Shown here in pieces: positions 43,994 through 52,297 of a stretch of DNA of 64,000 nt. Both the position numbers and the translations under genes were made by a program. The notes under the pieces were generated by a model. The model saw only the letters and a list, made by a program, of their open reading frames with translations, was not told where the DNA came from and made no database searches. This stretch comes from Thermincola carboxydiphila (lineage in GTDB: Bacteria > Bacillota > Thermincolia > Thermincolales > UBA2595), in NCBI GenBank assembly GCA_016841725.1, contig JAENYP010000004.1, forward strand, positions 62,001-126,000, written 5' to 3'. The first letter of the stretch is position 1, and each line of letters starts with the position of its first letter.

Positions 43994-46159
43994 ATGAAAA
44001 CTGCAGTAAAGCTTTTATTGAAAAAAATTATGGCACTATTGTTCAGAGTCAGGACGATTAATTTTGGCAGACTTAAAATGGAAGGAAAGGTCATAATTGC
44101 GCCAAATCATCCGTCATTTCTTGACGGGGTACTGCTTTATTTGTTTCTTCCCAAAGAGGCCGTTTATGTTATTAATACAGATATAGCCCGCAGGTTTTCT
44201 TTTATCCTCAGGTTTGTAAATCATCTTACCATTGATCCCCTGAATCCTTATGCATTGAAACAGATTATTAATTTGGTAAACAGTGAAATCCCTGTGGTAC
44301 TTTTTCCGGAAGGACGCGTCATGACCACAAAGGGCTTGATGAAAATATATGACGGCATAGGTGTCGTAGCCCTGAAGACAGGTGCGGTAATCTACCCGCT
44401 GATTATTAACGGTCCCGAATATTCGCGTTTTTCCAGAATTACGGATAAGGTAAGGAGCAGGTGGTTTCCTCAAGTTGATTTATATGCGGATGACCCCGTC
44501 AGGTTTGAACTTCACGAAGACAGCAGTATACAGGAACAAAAACGTGAAGTTAGTGACCGGATGTTGAGTATAATGCAAAAGGCTGTATTTAAAAGCAGGT
44601 TTAGGGAGGACGTGAATCTGTTTGATGAACTCATCGCTGCTGCGCAGAAATACGGCTGGAACACTTGTATAGTTGAAGACCTCAAGCAGAAGGTGTCATA
44701 CCGGAATCTGGTTTTGGCCGCATATATATTGGGCGGCAAATTCAAAAGTATTTTGAACGATTCCGAAGAAACAGTTGGGGTGCTGCTGCCCAGTGCGGTA
44801 GCCCATGTATCCACCCTTTTTGGCTTGGCTTTCCTTAACAAGACCCCGGCAATTATAAATTTTTCGGCAGGCCCCAGAAATGTTGTCGACTGTGTGCAGA
44901 CAGCCGGTATTAAAACTGTTTTCTCTTCAAGGGAGTTCGTTGAAAAGGCGGATCTTGAAGCCTTGATTGAGTCCCTGGAAAAGTGCAGTAGAGTTATTTA
45001 TCTGGAAGATGTCAGGTCCACTGTAGGGCTTATGGACAAAATCGCCGGTCTGTTGAACCTGCGGACAGGAAAGAGAAGAAATAATGCAGATAAGCACCGC
45101 CTGATCCTGTTTACGTCAGGCAGTGAAAGCAAGCCTAAAGGAGTAATCCTCAAACACAGCAATATAACAGCAAATATTCATCAGTTATCCAGTGTGATAG
45201 ATTTTCACAGCAGGGACAGGATACTCAACTTCCTCCCAATGTTCCATGCTTTTGGCCTGACGGCTGGTGTATTCCTGCCAATCTTGTCAGGAGTTCCGGT
45301 ATTTCTTTACCCATCCCCGCTGCACTATAAAATAATTCCTGAAATGATATACAGTACTAATGCCACGATAATCTTCGGAACATCGACTTTCCTTGCTTCT
45401 TACGGCAAGTATGCACATCCTTATGACTTTTATTCTATTCGCTATGTTTTTGCAGGAGCAGAAAAGTTGAAAGAGGATGTCAGGACACTTTGGCTGGAGA
45501 AGTTCGGTATCCGGATAATGGAAGGCTATGGTTGTACTGAAACTGCTCCGGTATTGTCACTGAATACGCCCCTTTGTTATTATAAAGGGGCTGTCGGCAG
45601 GTTTCTCCCCGGAATAGAGTATCGGGTGGAAGCTGTTGAAGGCATTAGTGACGGGGGAAACCTTCTGGTAAAGGGGCCAAATGTTATGGAAGGCTATCTT
45701 TTACATGAGCGGGGTTATGTTCCGGCGAATGAGTGGTACGACTGTGGGGATATCGTTACAGTTGACGGCAGGGGATATATTACCATTAAGTCCCGCCTGA
45801 AACGGTTTGCTAAAATAAGCGGGGAAATGGTCAGCCTGAACCTGGTTGAGGAATTGGCAGAGAAGTGTTTTGGTCCTGAGGGGCAGTATGCGGCCATTGG
45901 TCTGCCTGATTCCGCGAAGGGTGAGAGAATTATTCTTTTTGTTACCGGGAGACAGGTTTCCCTTCAGGAAATGAGGGATTACCTGGCATCTGAAGGGTAC
46001 AGTATGCTTTGGTGTCCGTCAAAAGTCATGGTTATTAATGATCTGCCGCTTTTAGGCAGCGGAAAAACTGATTATGTCAGCCTTAAGGAGAATGCCATAC
46101 AGGGGTTTTTTGGTCCTAACGGAAGCGGAGGGAAAACCCGCAGGGGAAAGACCGCCTGA
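43994..46159 (+). CDS. Fused 1-acylglycerol-3-phosphate acyltransferase and AMP-dependent acyl ligase
   Basis: Two-domain protein (721 aa) like Aas. The N-terminal PlsC-type domain has NHPSFLD (38-44) and FPEGR (104-108). The C-terminal AMP-ligase domain has LFTSGSESKPKG around 375 and a YGCTETAPVLSLN motif. This arrangement re-acylates lysophospholipids or activates fatty acids on ACP. No acyl carrier protein is fused. ATG follows AGGGTGGTG. It is isolated between two terminators/promoters. Confidence 0.87.
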   Translation: MKTAVKLLLKKIMALLFRVRTINFGRLKMEGKVIIAPNHPSFLDGVLLYLFLPKEAVYVINTDIARRFSFILRFVNHLTIDPLNPYALKQIINLVNSEIPVVLFPEGRVMTTKGLMKIYDGIGVVALKTGAVIYPLIINGPEYSRFSRITDKVRSRWFPQVDLYADDPVRFELHEDSSIQEQKREVSDRMLSIMQKAVFKSRFREDVNLFDELIAAAQKYGWNTCIVEDLKQKVSYRNLVLAAYILGGKFKSILNDSEETVGVLLPSAVAHVSTLFGLAFLNKTPAIINFSAGPRNVVDCVQTAGIKTVFSSREFVEKADLEALIESLEKCSRVIYLEDVRSTVGLMDKIAGLLNLRTGKRRNNADKHRLILFTSGSESKPKGVILKHSNITANIHQLSSVIDFHSRDRILNFLPMFHAFGLTAGVFLPILSGVPVFLYPSPLHYKIIPEMIYSTNATIIFGTSTFLASYGKYAHPYDFYSIRYVFAGAEKLKEDVRTLWLEKFGIRIMEGYGCTETAPVLSLNTPLCYYKGAVGRFLPGIEYRVEAVEGISDGGNLLVKGPNVMEGYLLHERGYVPANEWYDCGDIVTVDGRGYITIKSRLKRFAKISGEMVSLNLVEELAEKCFGPEGQYAAIGLPDSAKGERIILFVTGRQVSLQEMRDYLASEGYSMLWCPSKVMVINDLPLLGSGKTDYVSLKENAIQGFFGPNGSGGKTRRGKTA

Positions 46160-46304
46160 GTCTAACTCTGCTTCTGCCATGATTCGCCAGTTGAGGCGGT
46201 TAATTCCACAGTGAAAATCTCAAAAACCGGTTGACAAGATATTATGTTTGTAGTAACATATGTATCTGTGAGACGCAATTTCCGGCTCACATCCGGCAGA
46301 TTGC
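46160..46304. other. Intergenic region with tRNA promoter
   Basis: No gene is seen. The second half contains the promoter for the tRNA pair described below. Confidence 0.6.
46231..46259 (+). promoter_or_regulatory. Promoter of the tRNA-Lys/tRNA-Glu pair
   Basis: TTGACA (46231-46236), 17-base spacer, TAACAT (46254-46259). Confidence 0.75.
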
Positions 46305-46380
46305 GAGCCATTAGCTCAGTTGGTAGAGCACCTGACTTTTAATCAGGGTGTCGCTGGTTCGAGCCCAGCATGGCTCACCA
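46305..46380 (+). tRNA. tRNA-Lys (anticodon TTT)
   Basis: Full cloverleaf: acceptor GAGCCAT/ATGGCTC, D loop with AGCTCAGTTGGTAGAGC, anticodon arm CCTGA-CTTTTAA-TCAGG, T arm with GTTCGAG and encoded CCA at 46378-46380. Anticodon TTT reads AAA/AAG. Confidence 0.97.
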
Positions 46381-46386
46381 TTTCAT

Positions 46387-46462
46387 GGCCCCTTGGTCAA
46401 GCGGTTTAAGACACCGCCCTTTCACGGCGGTAACACGGGTTCGAATCCCGTAGGGGTCACCA
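46387..46462 (+). tRNA. tRNA-Glu (anticodon TTC)
   Basis: Acceptor GGCCCCT/AGGGGTC, anticodon arm CCGCC-CTTTCAC-GGCGG, T arm ACGGG-TTCGAAT-CCCGT, encoded CCA at 46460-46462. It lies six bases after tRNA-Lys. Its 3' end is duplicated about 130 bases downstream. Confidence 0.97.
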
Positions 46463-46472
46463 TTATGTAAAT
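46442..46472 (+). repeat. Direct repeat, copy 1 (tRNA-Glu 3' end)
   Basis: 31 bases from the T loop through the acceptor end, CCA and ten following bases. It is identical to 46574-46604. A tRNA 3' end repeated downstream is the usual form of an attachment-site duplication. Confidence 0.9.
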
Positions 46473-46494
46473 AAATGAATTAACATATAGTTTA

Positions 46495-46583
46495 ACGGGA
46501 TTCTCACTCTACGGGTTCACCCGCAAGGGGTGCGCCGCTCAACTAAGGCAGCAGGCTGCCAAGTTTCGCGCAGCGAATCCCGT
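46495..46583 (+). repeat. 89-base multi-hairpin structure containing a tRNA-Glu-like half
   Basis: ACGGGATTC (46495-46503) pairs with GAATCCCGT (46575-46583). Inside are CGGGTTCACCCG (46512-46523), GGCAGC-AG-GCTGCC (46547-46560) and TTCGC-GCA-GCGAA (46565-46577) hairpins. It also contains a split tRNA T arm: ACGGGTTC (46511-46518), then 55 inserted bases, then the CGAATCCC end. Confidence 0.7.
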
Positions 46584-46604
46584 AGGGGTCACCATTATGT
46601 AAAT
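46574..46604 (+). repeat. Direct repeat, copy 2 (tRNA-Glu 3' end)
   Basis: Second exact copy of the 31-base tRNA-Glu end, 101 bases after the first. It is not part of a functional tRNA gene. Between the copies lies the 46473-46573 insert. Confidence 0.9.
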
Positions 46605-46747
46605 CAAAGGGCTGCTGAATTTCTCAGCAGCTCTTTTAATTTTAATATCGAAAAGTAGGGGCAGCTAATCGGCTGCGCCTTGCTTTTTGAGCGGTAATAA
46701 TCTTTCTCTTTTCTGCAATAATTATCACTAAAACCGGAAAGCTTATT

Positions 46748-46942
46748 TTATAGAACGTATTTTTGGATGAATTTCGAAAATAAGCTGTCACCTGTCATGT
46801 TGAAGATCTGACTGTGATAGGTTAATCGGTCCGGAATGGCAGTGGTAATTACCGGGTCCTGCAATAATTTTGCCCATTCTTCAAACCCGTTGCTTGAGGT
46901 AATTATGACCGACCGTTGTTCATAGAGGTTAGAGATTATCAT
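46748..46942 (-). pseudogene. istB: Fragment of an IS21-family IstB ATP-binding protein
   Basis: The 64-residue frame carries the C-terminal IstB pattern: NLYEQRSVIITSSNGFEEWAK followed by DRLTYHSQIFNMTGDS. The ATP-binding N-terminus and the istA transposase are absent, and there is no ribosome-binding site. It is a decayed remnant of an insertion sequence. Confidence 0.72.
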
Positions 46943-47056
46943 TAAGAGTGGTGGTGGGACTTGTTGGTTTAGGTATATACAGAGATACAGGAGATAAGGT
47001 GAACATCTTTTCTCAGGTGAAGTTTAACAAGTGAAAATTTTTTAGGAGGTAAAGTT

Positions 47057-47506
47057 ATGGACAGATACTTTCGTGGTTTAGTCGCAGGTATGATTGGTGG
47101 AATTGCCATGAACCTATGGAGTGCTTTCGCCGTGATTATTCTGAAGTTAAAGATAATAAAATTTATAGATTGGGCCGGATTTATAATTTACGGTGACTTG
47201 CCTAGAACACATTTTCAGGGTTTCTATGCCCTCATCATTCAATTAACATGGGTAGGGTTACTAGGTATCATTTTTGCGTATTCATTTCCATTAACAACTT
47301 CAAGAGGTTACTTAATAAAAGGTGCTTTTTTCGGAGTTGTTACAGGCATGCTGATATATGCTATACCAACACTTTTGCAGACTCCTATCCTTGCTAAACA
47401 TAGTGTTCAAACAGTATTGTCTAACCATGCTGGAGGATTGATATGGGGTTTAACGATGGCACAGGTGCTTCGTTGGTTAGATACGACACCAAGAGAAAAG
47501 GTATAA
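47057..47506 (+). CDS. Small polytopic membrane protein of unknown function
   Basis: Protein of 149 aa with four hydrophobic segments (about residues 5-30, 55-75, 87-110 and 125-140), a good TTAGGAGGT box, and ATG at 47057. It resembles uncharacterised membrane proteins found in Clostridia, but I cannot name a family. It is alone in a region between two tRNA genes that shows signs of insertion. Confidence 0.7.
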   Translation: MDRYFRGLVAGMIGGIAMNLWSAFAVIILKLKIIKFIDWAGFIIYGDLPRTHFQGFYALIIQLTWVGLLGIIFAYSFPLTTSRGYLIKGAFFGVVTGMLIYAIPTLLQTPILAKHSVQTVLSNHAGGLIWGLTMAQVLRWLDTTPREKV

Positions 47507-47612
47507 TTCATCGGAAAGGACTGATCATCGATTGCGAGAGAGTTTCTGTTACAGTTCCACTCAGGCACTTTGATTCCGAAATCAGTTCTTATAAATTTCT
47601 TCAATTAACCAT

Positions 47613-47641
47613 TTGACTAATAATCTCTAAAGTCGTATAAT
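47613..47641 (+). promoter_or_regulatory. Promoter of tRNA-Gly
   Basis: TTGACT (47613-47618), 17-base spacer and TATAAT (47636-47641). It is the only convincing promoter before both tRNA-Gly and scfA. Confidence 0.82.
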
Positions 47642-47691
47642 ATATTTTACGGAAAGGACGAAAACAACTCGTCACTTGGTCATGTTATCAT

Positions 47692-47766
47692 GCGGATGTA
47701 GCTCAATGGTAGAGTATCGGCTTCCCAAGCCGAGGGTTGCGGGTTCGAGTCCCGTCATCCGCTCCA
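47692..47766 (+). tRNA. tRNA-Gly (anticodon CCC)
   Basis: Acceptor GCGGATG/CATCCGC, D arm GCTCAATGGTAGAGT, anticodon arm TCGGC-TTCCCAA-GCCGA, T arm with GTTCGAGTCCC, and encoded CCA at 47764-47766. CCC reads GGG codons. It is 48 bases upstream of scfA. Confidence 0.96.
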
Positions 47767-47814
47767 TTTGTAATTTTAATAAAATACTAATCCGTACATA
47801 GGAGGCAGTTAAAT

Positions 47815-47955
47815 ATGGCTAAACATATCAGGACTGTGAACAAAATGAACCTTCAGGCAACTGTTAAAAAGGGTGGCTGTGGTGAGTGCCAGGCTTCTTG
47901 CCAGTCAGCCTGCAAGACATCCTGTACAGTTGGCAATCAGGTATGTGCTAAATAG
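47815..47955 (+). CDS. scfA: SCIFF six-cysteine ribosomal peptide precursor
   Basis: Precursor of 46 aa, the substrate of the scfB radical-SAM enzyme. After an N-terminal leader (MAKHIRTVNKMNLQ) it has six cysteines at residues 22, 25, 29, 33, 37 and 44 in the core GGCGECQASCQ. The AGGAGG box is seven bases from the ATG. The related CteA peptide of Clostridium thermocellum is given a Cys-Thr thioether. Its function in Clostridia is unknown. Confidence 0.95.
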   Translation: MAKHIRTVNKMNLQATVKKGGCGECQASCQSACKTSCTVGNQVCAK

Positions 47956-48060
47956 CGAAAGGGATATGCATTAAATAATACAGGCATTAATAACCTGATC
48001 CTTAGGGATGAGGTTAATTTTTTGGCACATTGCATAGATTTTAAATGGAGGACAGCAGCG

Positions 48061-49491
48061 GTGATGAAACATGAACGAATAATTCAAAAATCTGGGCAGG
48101 GCCATCAGGGAAAACCCGGACAGATACATAAATTCGAACTCTTTGGCACTAAAATTGTACTTGATGTTAACAGCGGAGCGGTACACGTATTTGATTCCCT
48201 TGCCTGGGATATAATTGACGATTTTCCGGCCATAAAACCTGAGGAGATTATGGACAAGTATTCTGACACGTATCGGCCTGCAGATATTGCAGATGTGCTC
48301 GAAGAGATTACTGCCCTGGTGGATGAGGGCATTTTGTATTCTGGAGACATTTACAGCGTTGAACCACTTCGCCATGACTACCGGCCGGTAGTCAAATCAC
48401 TGTGCCTGAATGTCTCTCATGACTGTAATTTAAGGTGCAAGTACTGTTTTGCCGGGAGCGGCCAATTTGGGGGAGAACGGATGTTAATGCCGGTGGAAAC
48501 CGGCTGTAGGGCAATTGATTTTCTCATGGAGAATTCGGCAGGGCGTAAACATTGTGAGGTTGACTTTTTTGGCGGTGAGCCTCTTATGAACATAGGGGCG
48601 GTTGAGAAAATTGTTGCCTATGGCAACACCCAGGCTGCCCGGCAAGGTAAGCAGATAAAGTTTACCCTGACTACCAATGCGGTCGGCCTGAATAGTGAAA
48701 TTACCGAGTTTTTAAACCGGGAGAATATCAGTGTGGTACTGAGTCTGGACGGCAGACCTGAAGTAAATGACTACATGAGGGTTACTCCGGCAAACAGGGG
48801 CAGTTATGACCGGATAAAGCCAAACATCACTGAGTTTATTCACAGCAGAAATAATGAAAATTATATTGTTCGGGGAACTTATACCCGTTATAACCTTGAT
48901 TTTTCCTGTGATGCCCTGCATCTGGCGGATGCGGGATACAGGTTTGTCTCTGTGGAACCGGTTGTAAGCCTGCCTTCAGACGGATGGGCCATCAGGGAGG
49001 AAGACCTTCCGGAGGCTTTTGGGGAATATGAGACCTTGTGCCGGGAGTATGCAGTCAGGCTGAATACAGACAGGGAATTTGAGTTTTTTCACTTCAATCT
49101 TGACCTGGATAATGGTCCGTGCCTGCCCAAAAGGCTGTCAGGGTGTGGGGCGGGACATGAGTATATGGCCGTTTCGCCGGAGGGGGACCTGTATCCCTGT
49201 CATCAGTTTGTGGGAAGAGAAAAGTACCGTGTTGGTAATGTCACTGACGGCATAATTGATTTTGATATTGTGAAACAGTTCCGGAATGCCCATATCTATA
49301 ATAAGGAAAAATGCAGCTGCTGTTGGGCCAGGTTTCACTGCGGCGGGGGGTGTCACGCCAATGCCGAACTTATCAACGGTAGCATTACGAAACCCTATGA
49401 TATTGGTTGTGAACTGGAAAAGAAGAGACTTGAATGTGCCATCTATATTCAGGCCCTTAAAACCGGGTTTACTTCAATTAGTTTGGAATAA
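48061..49491 (+). CDS. scfB: SCIFF radical-SAM maturase
   Basis: Radical-SAM thioether synthase (476 aa) that forms the Cys crosslink in SCIFF. An N-terminal RiPP-recognition domain covers about residues 20-105. The radical-SAM motif CNLRCKYC has C122, C126 and C129. The C-terminal SPASM/twitch domain has many cysteines, including GCGAGHEY and CSCCWARFHCGGGCH. The start is set at GTG 48061, eight bases after GGAGGA; ATG 48064 is equally possible. It ends near a terminator. Confidence 0.93.
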   Translation: MMKHERIIQKSGQGHQGKPGQIHKFELFGTKIVLDVNSGAVHVFDSLAWDIIDDFPAIKPEEIMDKYSDTYRPADIADVLEEITALVDEGILYSGDIYSVEPLRHDYRPVVKSLCLNVSHDCNLRCKYCFAGSGQFGGERMLMPVETGCRAIDFLMENSAGRKHCEVDFFGGEPLMNIGAVEKIVAYGNTQAARQGKQIKFTLTTNAVGLNSEITEFLNRENISVVLSLDGRPEVNDYMRVTPANRGSYDRIKPNITEFIHSRNNENYIVRGTYTRYNLDFSCDALHLADAGYRFVSVEPVVSLPSDGWAIREEDLPEAFGEYETLCREYAVRLNTDREFEFFHFNLDLDNGPCLPKRLSGCGAGHEYMAVSPEGDLYPCHQFVGREKYRVGNVTDGIIDFDIVKQFRNAHIYNKEKCSCCWARFHCGGGCHANAELINGSITKPYDIGCELEKKRLECAIYIQALKTGFTSISLE

Positions 49492-49506
49492 CACATTGTT
49501 TCTTCC

Positions 49507-49540
49507 ATAACCGCCCTTGCTGGGGCGGTTATACATTTTG
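49507..49540 (+). terminator. Hairpin terminator after scfB
   Basis: ATAACCGCCC (49507-49516) pairs with GGGCGGTTAT (49523-49532), followed by ACATTTTG, a weak T-tract. Confidence 0.65.
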
Positions 49541-49554
49541 TCGAAAATTTAGTG

Positions 49555-49583
49555 TTTACGGTAAACGTTTCCTGTGTTATAAT
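49555..49583 (+). promoter_or_regulatory. Promoter of the M23 peptidase gene with overlapping palindrome
   Basis: TTTACG (49555-49560) and TATAAT (49578-49583) spaced by 17 bases. The -35 lies in a perfect GTTTAC-G-GTAAAC palindrome (49554-49566), an operator-like site. Confidence 0.7.
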
Positions 49584-49641
49584 AATTATGATTTATTCCG
49601 AAATGTTGCCGCTAAAACTGCTTATAAACTCACAATTGAAT

Positions 49642-49684
49642 ATTCTTCCATTAAAAGGACATCCCGGAAGAATGTCTTTTTTTA
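49642..49684 (+). terminator. Putative attenuator in the M23 peptidase leader
   Basis: ATTCTTCC (49642-49649) pairs with GGAAGAAT (49666-49673), followed by GTCTTTTTTT. It comes about 50 bases after the promoter and 155 bases before the ATG, so transcription must pass it to reach the gene. Confidence 0.7.
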
Positions 49685-49837
49685 TCCGATAGCTAACCGC
49701 CGCTTGGACGACCGCTTCTTCAAGCGGGATATAAGCGTGGCTAAGCTCCTGGATCACAAGTTCTAACGTCTCTTGGTGTGGAAATCCCACTTGGCGTAAG
49801 GACTCTGCTAATCCAAAGGGATCAGAAAGGAGCATGT

Positions 49838-51487
49838 ATGAAGTCAAACAAGATGAAAATTGCAGTATTGTTTGATGTGGTAAAGAACAGAATCGGTTCC
49901 GCCTTTCAAAGACTCCGTTCCAGAAAAATTCCGCTAACCGATACCATAACGCGAATGGTTAGTAGTCAGGCTAATAAAACTAAGGCCCTCAAACAGAAAT
50001 ATCAGCAGTTAAAGAAAAGCAGAAATACCGCCGATCAAAACAGTGTTTCACAGGAAAACAACACATCACTGATAAATATCACTAAAAACAGATTGTTACA
50101 TTATTTTTCCGGTTTGAAGCCAACCGAAATTTCCTTTGCGCATTATTTTAATAACAGAAATCGCTTCAACATTAAAATTGCGGCGATTGCTGCATTTGTT
50201 CTGATATCAGGCGGGGTATTTGTTTATGAGTACTCTGCAGTACCGGCCTATGCAGTACTCATCGACGGTAAAAACATATCATACATCAGTGACAGAGCTG
50301 AAGCCGAAAATTTACTATTATCGATGAAAAAAGCGAAGACTGATGAGTGGAAACGCAGGGTAGATTTAACCCAGACAGTAACCTTCAAGGATACTAAGGC
50401 GAAAAGATATCAGGTGGATGAGGCGGCAGAATTAAAAAACCTCTTTGACCAGAAATTAAATTTTGTGGCGGTGGCAACTGCTATCAAGGCAGACGGTCAG
50501 ACTGTGGCTGTTGTTCACGATGAGAAAGATGCTGAAGGCATACTGCAGGAACTCAGGGGTTCATATTCAAATGGGGAAATTAAAGTAGATGATATTGGGT
50601 TTAAGGAAAAGATTGAACTGGTTAACATCCCAGTCTCCCTCAGTGATGTGATGTCCCGGGAAGAAGCCCTGCAGCTTATAACTGAAGGAAAAGAAGAAAA
50701 AAAGGTGCATGTTGTTAAAGAAGGCGATTCTTTATGGACAATTGCCCGGAAAAATGATACCCACGTGGCAGACCTTCTTAAAGCTAACCCTTCTCTTGAT
50801 GGAGAACACCTTGACATAGGCCAGGAGTTGAATCTTGTAGCTATTGAACCGTTAATAAATGTTGAGGCTACCGGAGAACTTACCTTAGAAGAAACTGTTC
50901 CTTTTAGAGTTGTTGTAGAAACCAACAAAGATTTGTGGCGGGGATCACAGAAGGTCAAAACTAACGGTGAAAACGGGTTAAGAGAAGTAACTTACAAAGT
51001 CGTAATGAGAAATGGTGACATCGTATCCAAAGAAGTCCTTCAGGAAAAGGTATTGAAGGAAGCAAAGGACAAGGTTGTTATCAAGGGCTCCAGAGTGGTC
51101 GTGGCTTCCCGTGGGGGCAGCGGCACACTGGGATGGCCTATCAGGGGTCAGATTACCTCCCCTTACGGAAAGCGTGGCAGAGGGACCCATACCGGTCTTG
51201 ATATCAATGGTACAACTGGTCAGCCGGTTGGAGCTGCTGAGTCAGGAAAAGTAACTGCGGCCGGGTGGCAGGGTTCATACGGTAAAATGGTTACAATAAA
51301 ACACAGTAATGGCCTGGTGACCAGATATGCTCATCTTTCCAGTATTAAGGTCTCTGTGGGCCAGGAAGTCGGCAGGGGTGACCTGATTGGCCTGGTTGGC
51401 TCAACTGGGCGAAGTACCGGTTCCCACCTACACCTTGAGGTTATTAGCGGGGGTAGTTTCCGCAACCCCATGAATTATCTAAAATAA
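49838..51487 (+). CDS. M23 endopeptidase with LysM and G5 domains
   Basis: Peptidoglycan hydrolase (549 aa). A cytoplasmic N-terminus (1-110) is followed by a membrane segment (111-131), an extracellular coiled region, LysM (290-334), a G5 domain (about 345-420) and an M23 domain (437-545). The zinc motif is H451xxxD455 and HLH at 530-532. ATG 49838 follows AAAGGAG. The long cytoplasmic N-terminus and the structured leader are unusual. Related proteins act in spore or vegetative cell-wall remodelling. Confidence 0.93.
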   Translation: MKSNKMKIAVLFDVVKNRIGSAFQRLRSRKIPLTDTITRMVSSQANKTKALKQKYQQLKKSRNTADQNSVSQENNTSLINITKNRLLHYFSGLKPTEISFAHYFNNRNRFNIKIAAIAAFVLISGGVFVYEYSAVPAYAVLIDGKNISYISDRAEAENLLLSMKKAKTDEWKRRVDLTQTVTFKDTKAKRYQVDEAAELKNLFDQKLNFVAVATAIKADGQTVAVVHDEKDAEGILQELRGSYSNGEIKVDDIGFKEKIELVNIPVSLSDVMSREEALQLITEGKEEKKVHVVKEGDSLWTIARKNDTHVADLLKANPSLDGEHLDIGQELNLVAIEPLINVEATGELTLEETVPFRVVVETNKDLWRGSQKVKTNGENGLREVTYKVVMRNGDIVSKEVLQEKVLKEAKDKVVIKGSRVVVASRGGSGTLGWPIRGQITSPYGKRGRGTHTGLDINGTTGQPVGAAESGKVTAAGWQGSYGKMVTIKHSNGLVTRYAHLSSIKVSVGQEVGRGDLIGLVGSTGRSTGSHLHLEVISGGSFRNPMNYLK

Positions 51488-51498
51488 TTAATTTTTCG

Positions 51499-51537
51499 AA
51501 AGCCTTATGGATTATGATTCCATAGGGCTTTTGTTTT
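51499..51537 (+). terminator. Intrinsic terminator after the M23 peptidase
   Basis: AAAGCCTTATGGA (51499-51511) pairs with TCCATAGGGCTTT (51519-51531), ending in TTTTGTTTT. Confidence 0.8.
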
Positions 51538-51647
51538 GGACAACCCCCTTTAAATGGGTTTATTACCGGTGATTTTACCTTTAAATGAAAGGTTTGCTAT
51601 GTTATAATTATATCCTGAAAACAACCTTATAAAGGAGGAAGATAAAA

Positions 51648-52256
51648 ATGGCGTTTATGAATGCTAGAAAGCGGAACAAGAGAATAATTATTATATTTGT
51701 AGTGCTAATTTCTGTAGGGCTTCTGGGGACCACCATTCCAATGGGCTTTTCCTATATCGGAGACTATATAGGGGGCGGCAATCAGGGGACTACGGGTTTA
51801 TCCGGGTCGACTGAAGACAGGGCGGTCCAGGATTATCTGGAGGGTGTGAATCTGATGCAGCAGCAAAAGCCTGATGCTGCCAATGAGAAATTTGCATCTG
51901 CTATCAAAGGCTTTGAAAAAGTATTAGAAGCTAACCCCAGGAATTTACCTGTTTTAGGTGACCTGGCAACGACATATTTTTATTCGGGAAATGTAGACAA
52001 GGCTGTCTACTTTGCAGAAAAGGCACTGGAGATTGAACCCAAGTACACCACGGTAAGATTAAATTATGCAAGATACCTGTTTTATGGCAATAATGATGCA
52101 GATAACGCAATAAAACAGTTGGACCAGATTGAAGAAAGCGACACTTATTATCAGGATGCACAGCAGTTGAAGCAGGAGATTGAAAGTGTGAATTCACAGC
52201 CACCATTGCCTCAAAGTAATCAACCACAACTGGAAATCCCGGAAGGGAAGAAATAG
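51648..52256 (+). CDS. TPR-repeat membrane-anchored protein
   Basis: Protein of 202 aa. An N-terminal membrane segment (about residues 13-33) is followed by a Gly/Ser/Thr-rich spacer and three TPR repeats (about 60-175) including NPRNLPVLGDLATTYFYSGN. The C-terminus is Pro/Gln rich. AAAGGAGG precedes the ATG. Similar small TPR proteins sit beside peptidoglycan genes in Clostridia; the partner is not known. Confidence 0.82.
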   Translation: MAFMNARKRNKRIIIIFVVLISVGLLGTTIPMGFSYIGDYIGGGNQGTTGLSGSTEDRAVQDYLEGVNLMQQQKPDAANEKFASAIKGFEKVLEANPRNLPVLGDLATTYFYSGNVDKAVYFAEKALEIEPKYTTVRLNYARYLFYGNNDADNAIKQLDQIEESDTYYQDAQQLKQEIESVNSQPPLPQSNQPQLEIPEGKK

Positions 52257-52271
52257 GATATCAGGTTAACA

Positions 52272-52297
52272 AAAGGGTGCGAAGCGCACCCTTTTTA
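52272..52297 (+). terminator. Intrinsic terminator after the TPR gene
   Basis: AAAGGGTGC/GCACCCTTT stem with a five-base loop and T5 tail. Confidence 0.88.

Larger units (their letters stand above)
49492..49837. other. Leader/intergenic region upstream of the M23 peptidase
   Basis: It contains the scfB terminator (49507-49540), a promoter (49555-49583), an attenuator-like hairpin (49642-49684) and a further structured segment (49686-49810). No gene: the open frame on the minus strand here lacks a ribosome-binding site. Confidence 0.7.

Noticed and set aside
46495-46583. Second functional tRNA-Glu gene
   Set aside because: There is no anticodon arm and the T arm is interrupted by 55 bases; only the acceptor and T-arm ends are tRNA-like.
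49590-49830. ydaO-type c-di-AMP riboswitch before the cell-wall peptidase gene
   Set aside because: The conserved core of that class is not present; only a terminator hairpin and generic stems are seen.
49593-49847. 84-codon minus-strand frame in the M23 leader
   Set aside because: No ribosome-binding site before its ATG, no recognisable family, and it overlaps a promoter, a terminator and structured leader on the other strand.
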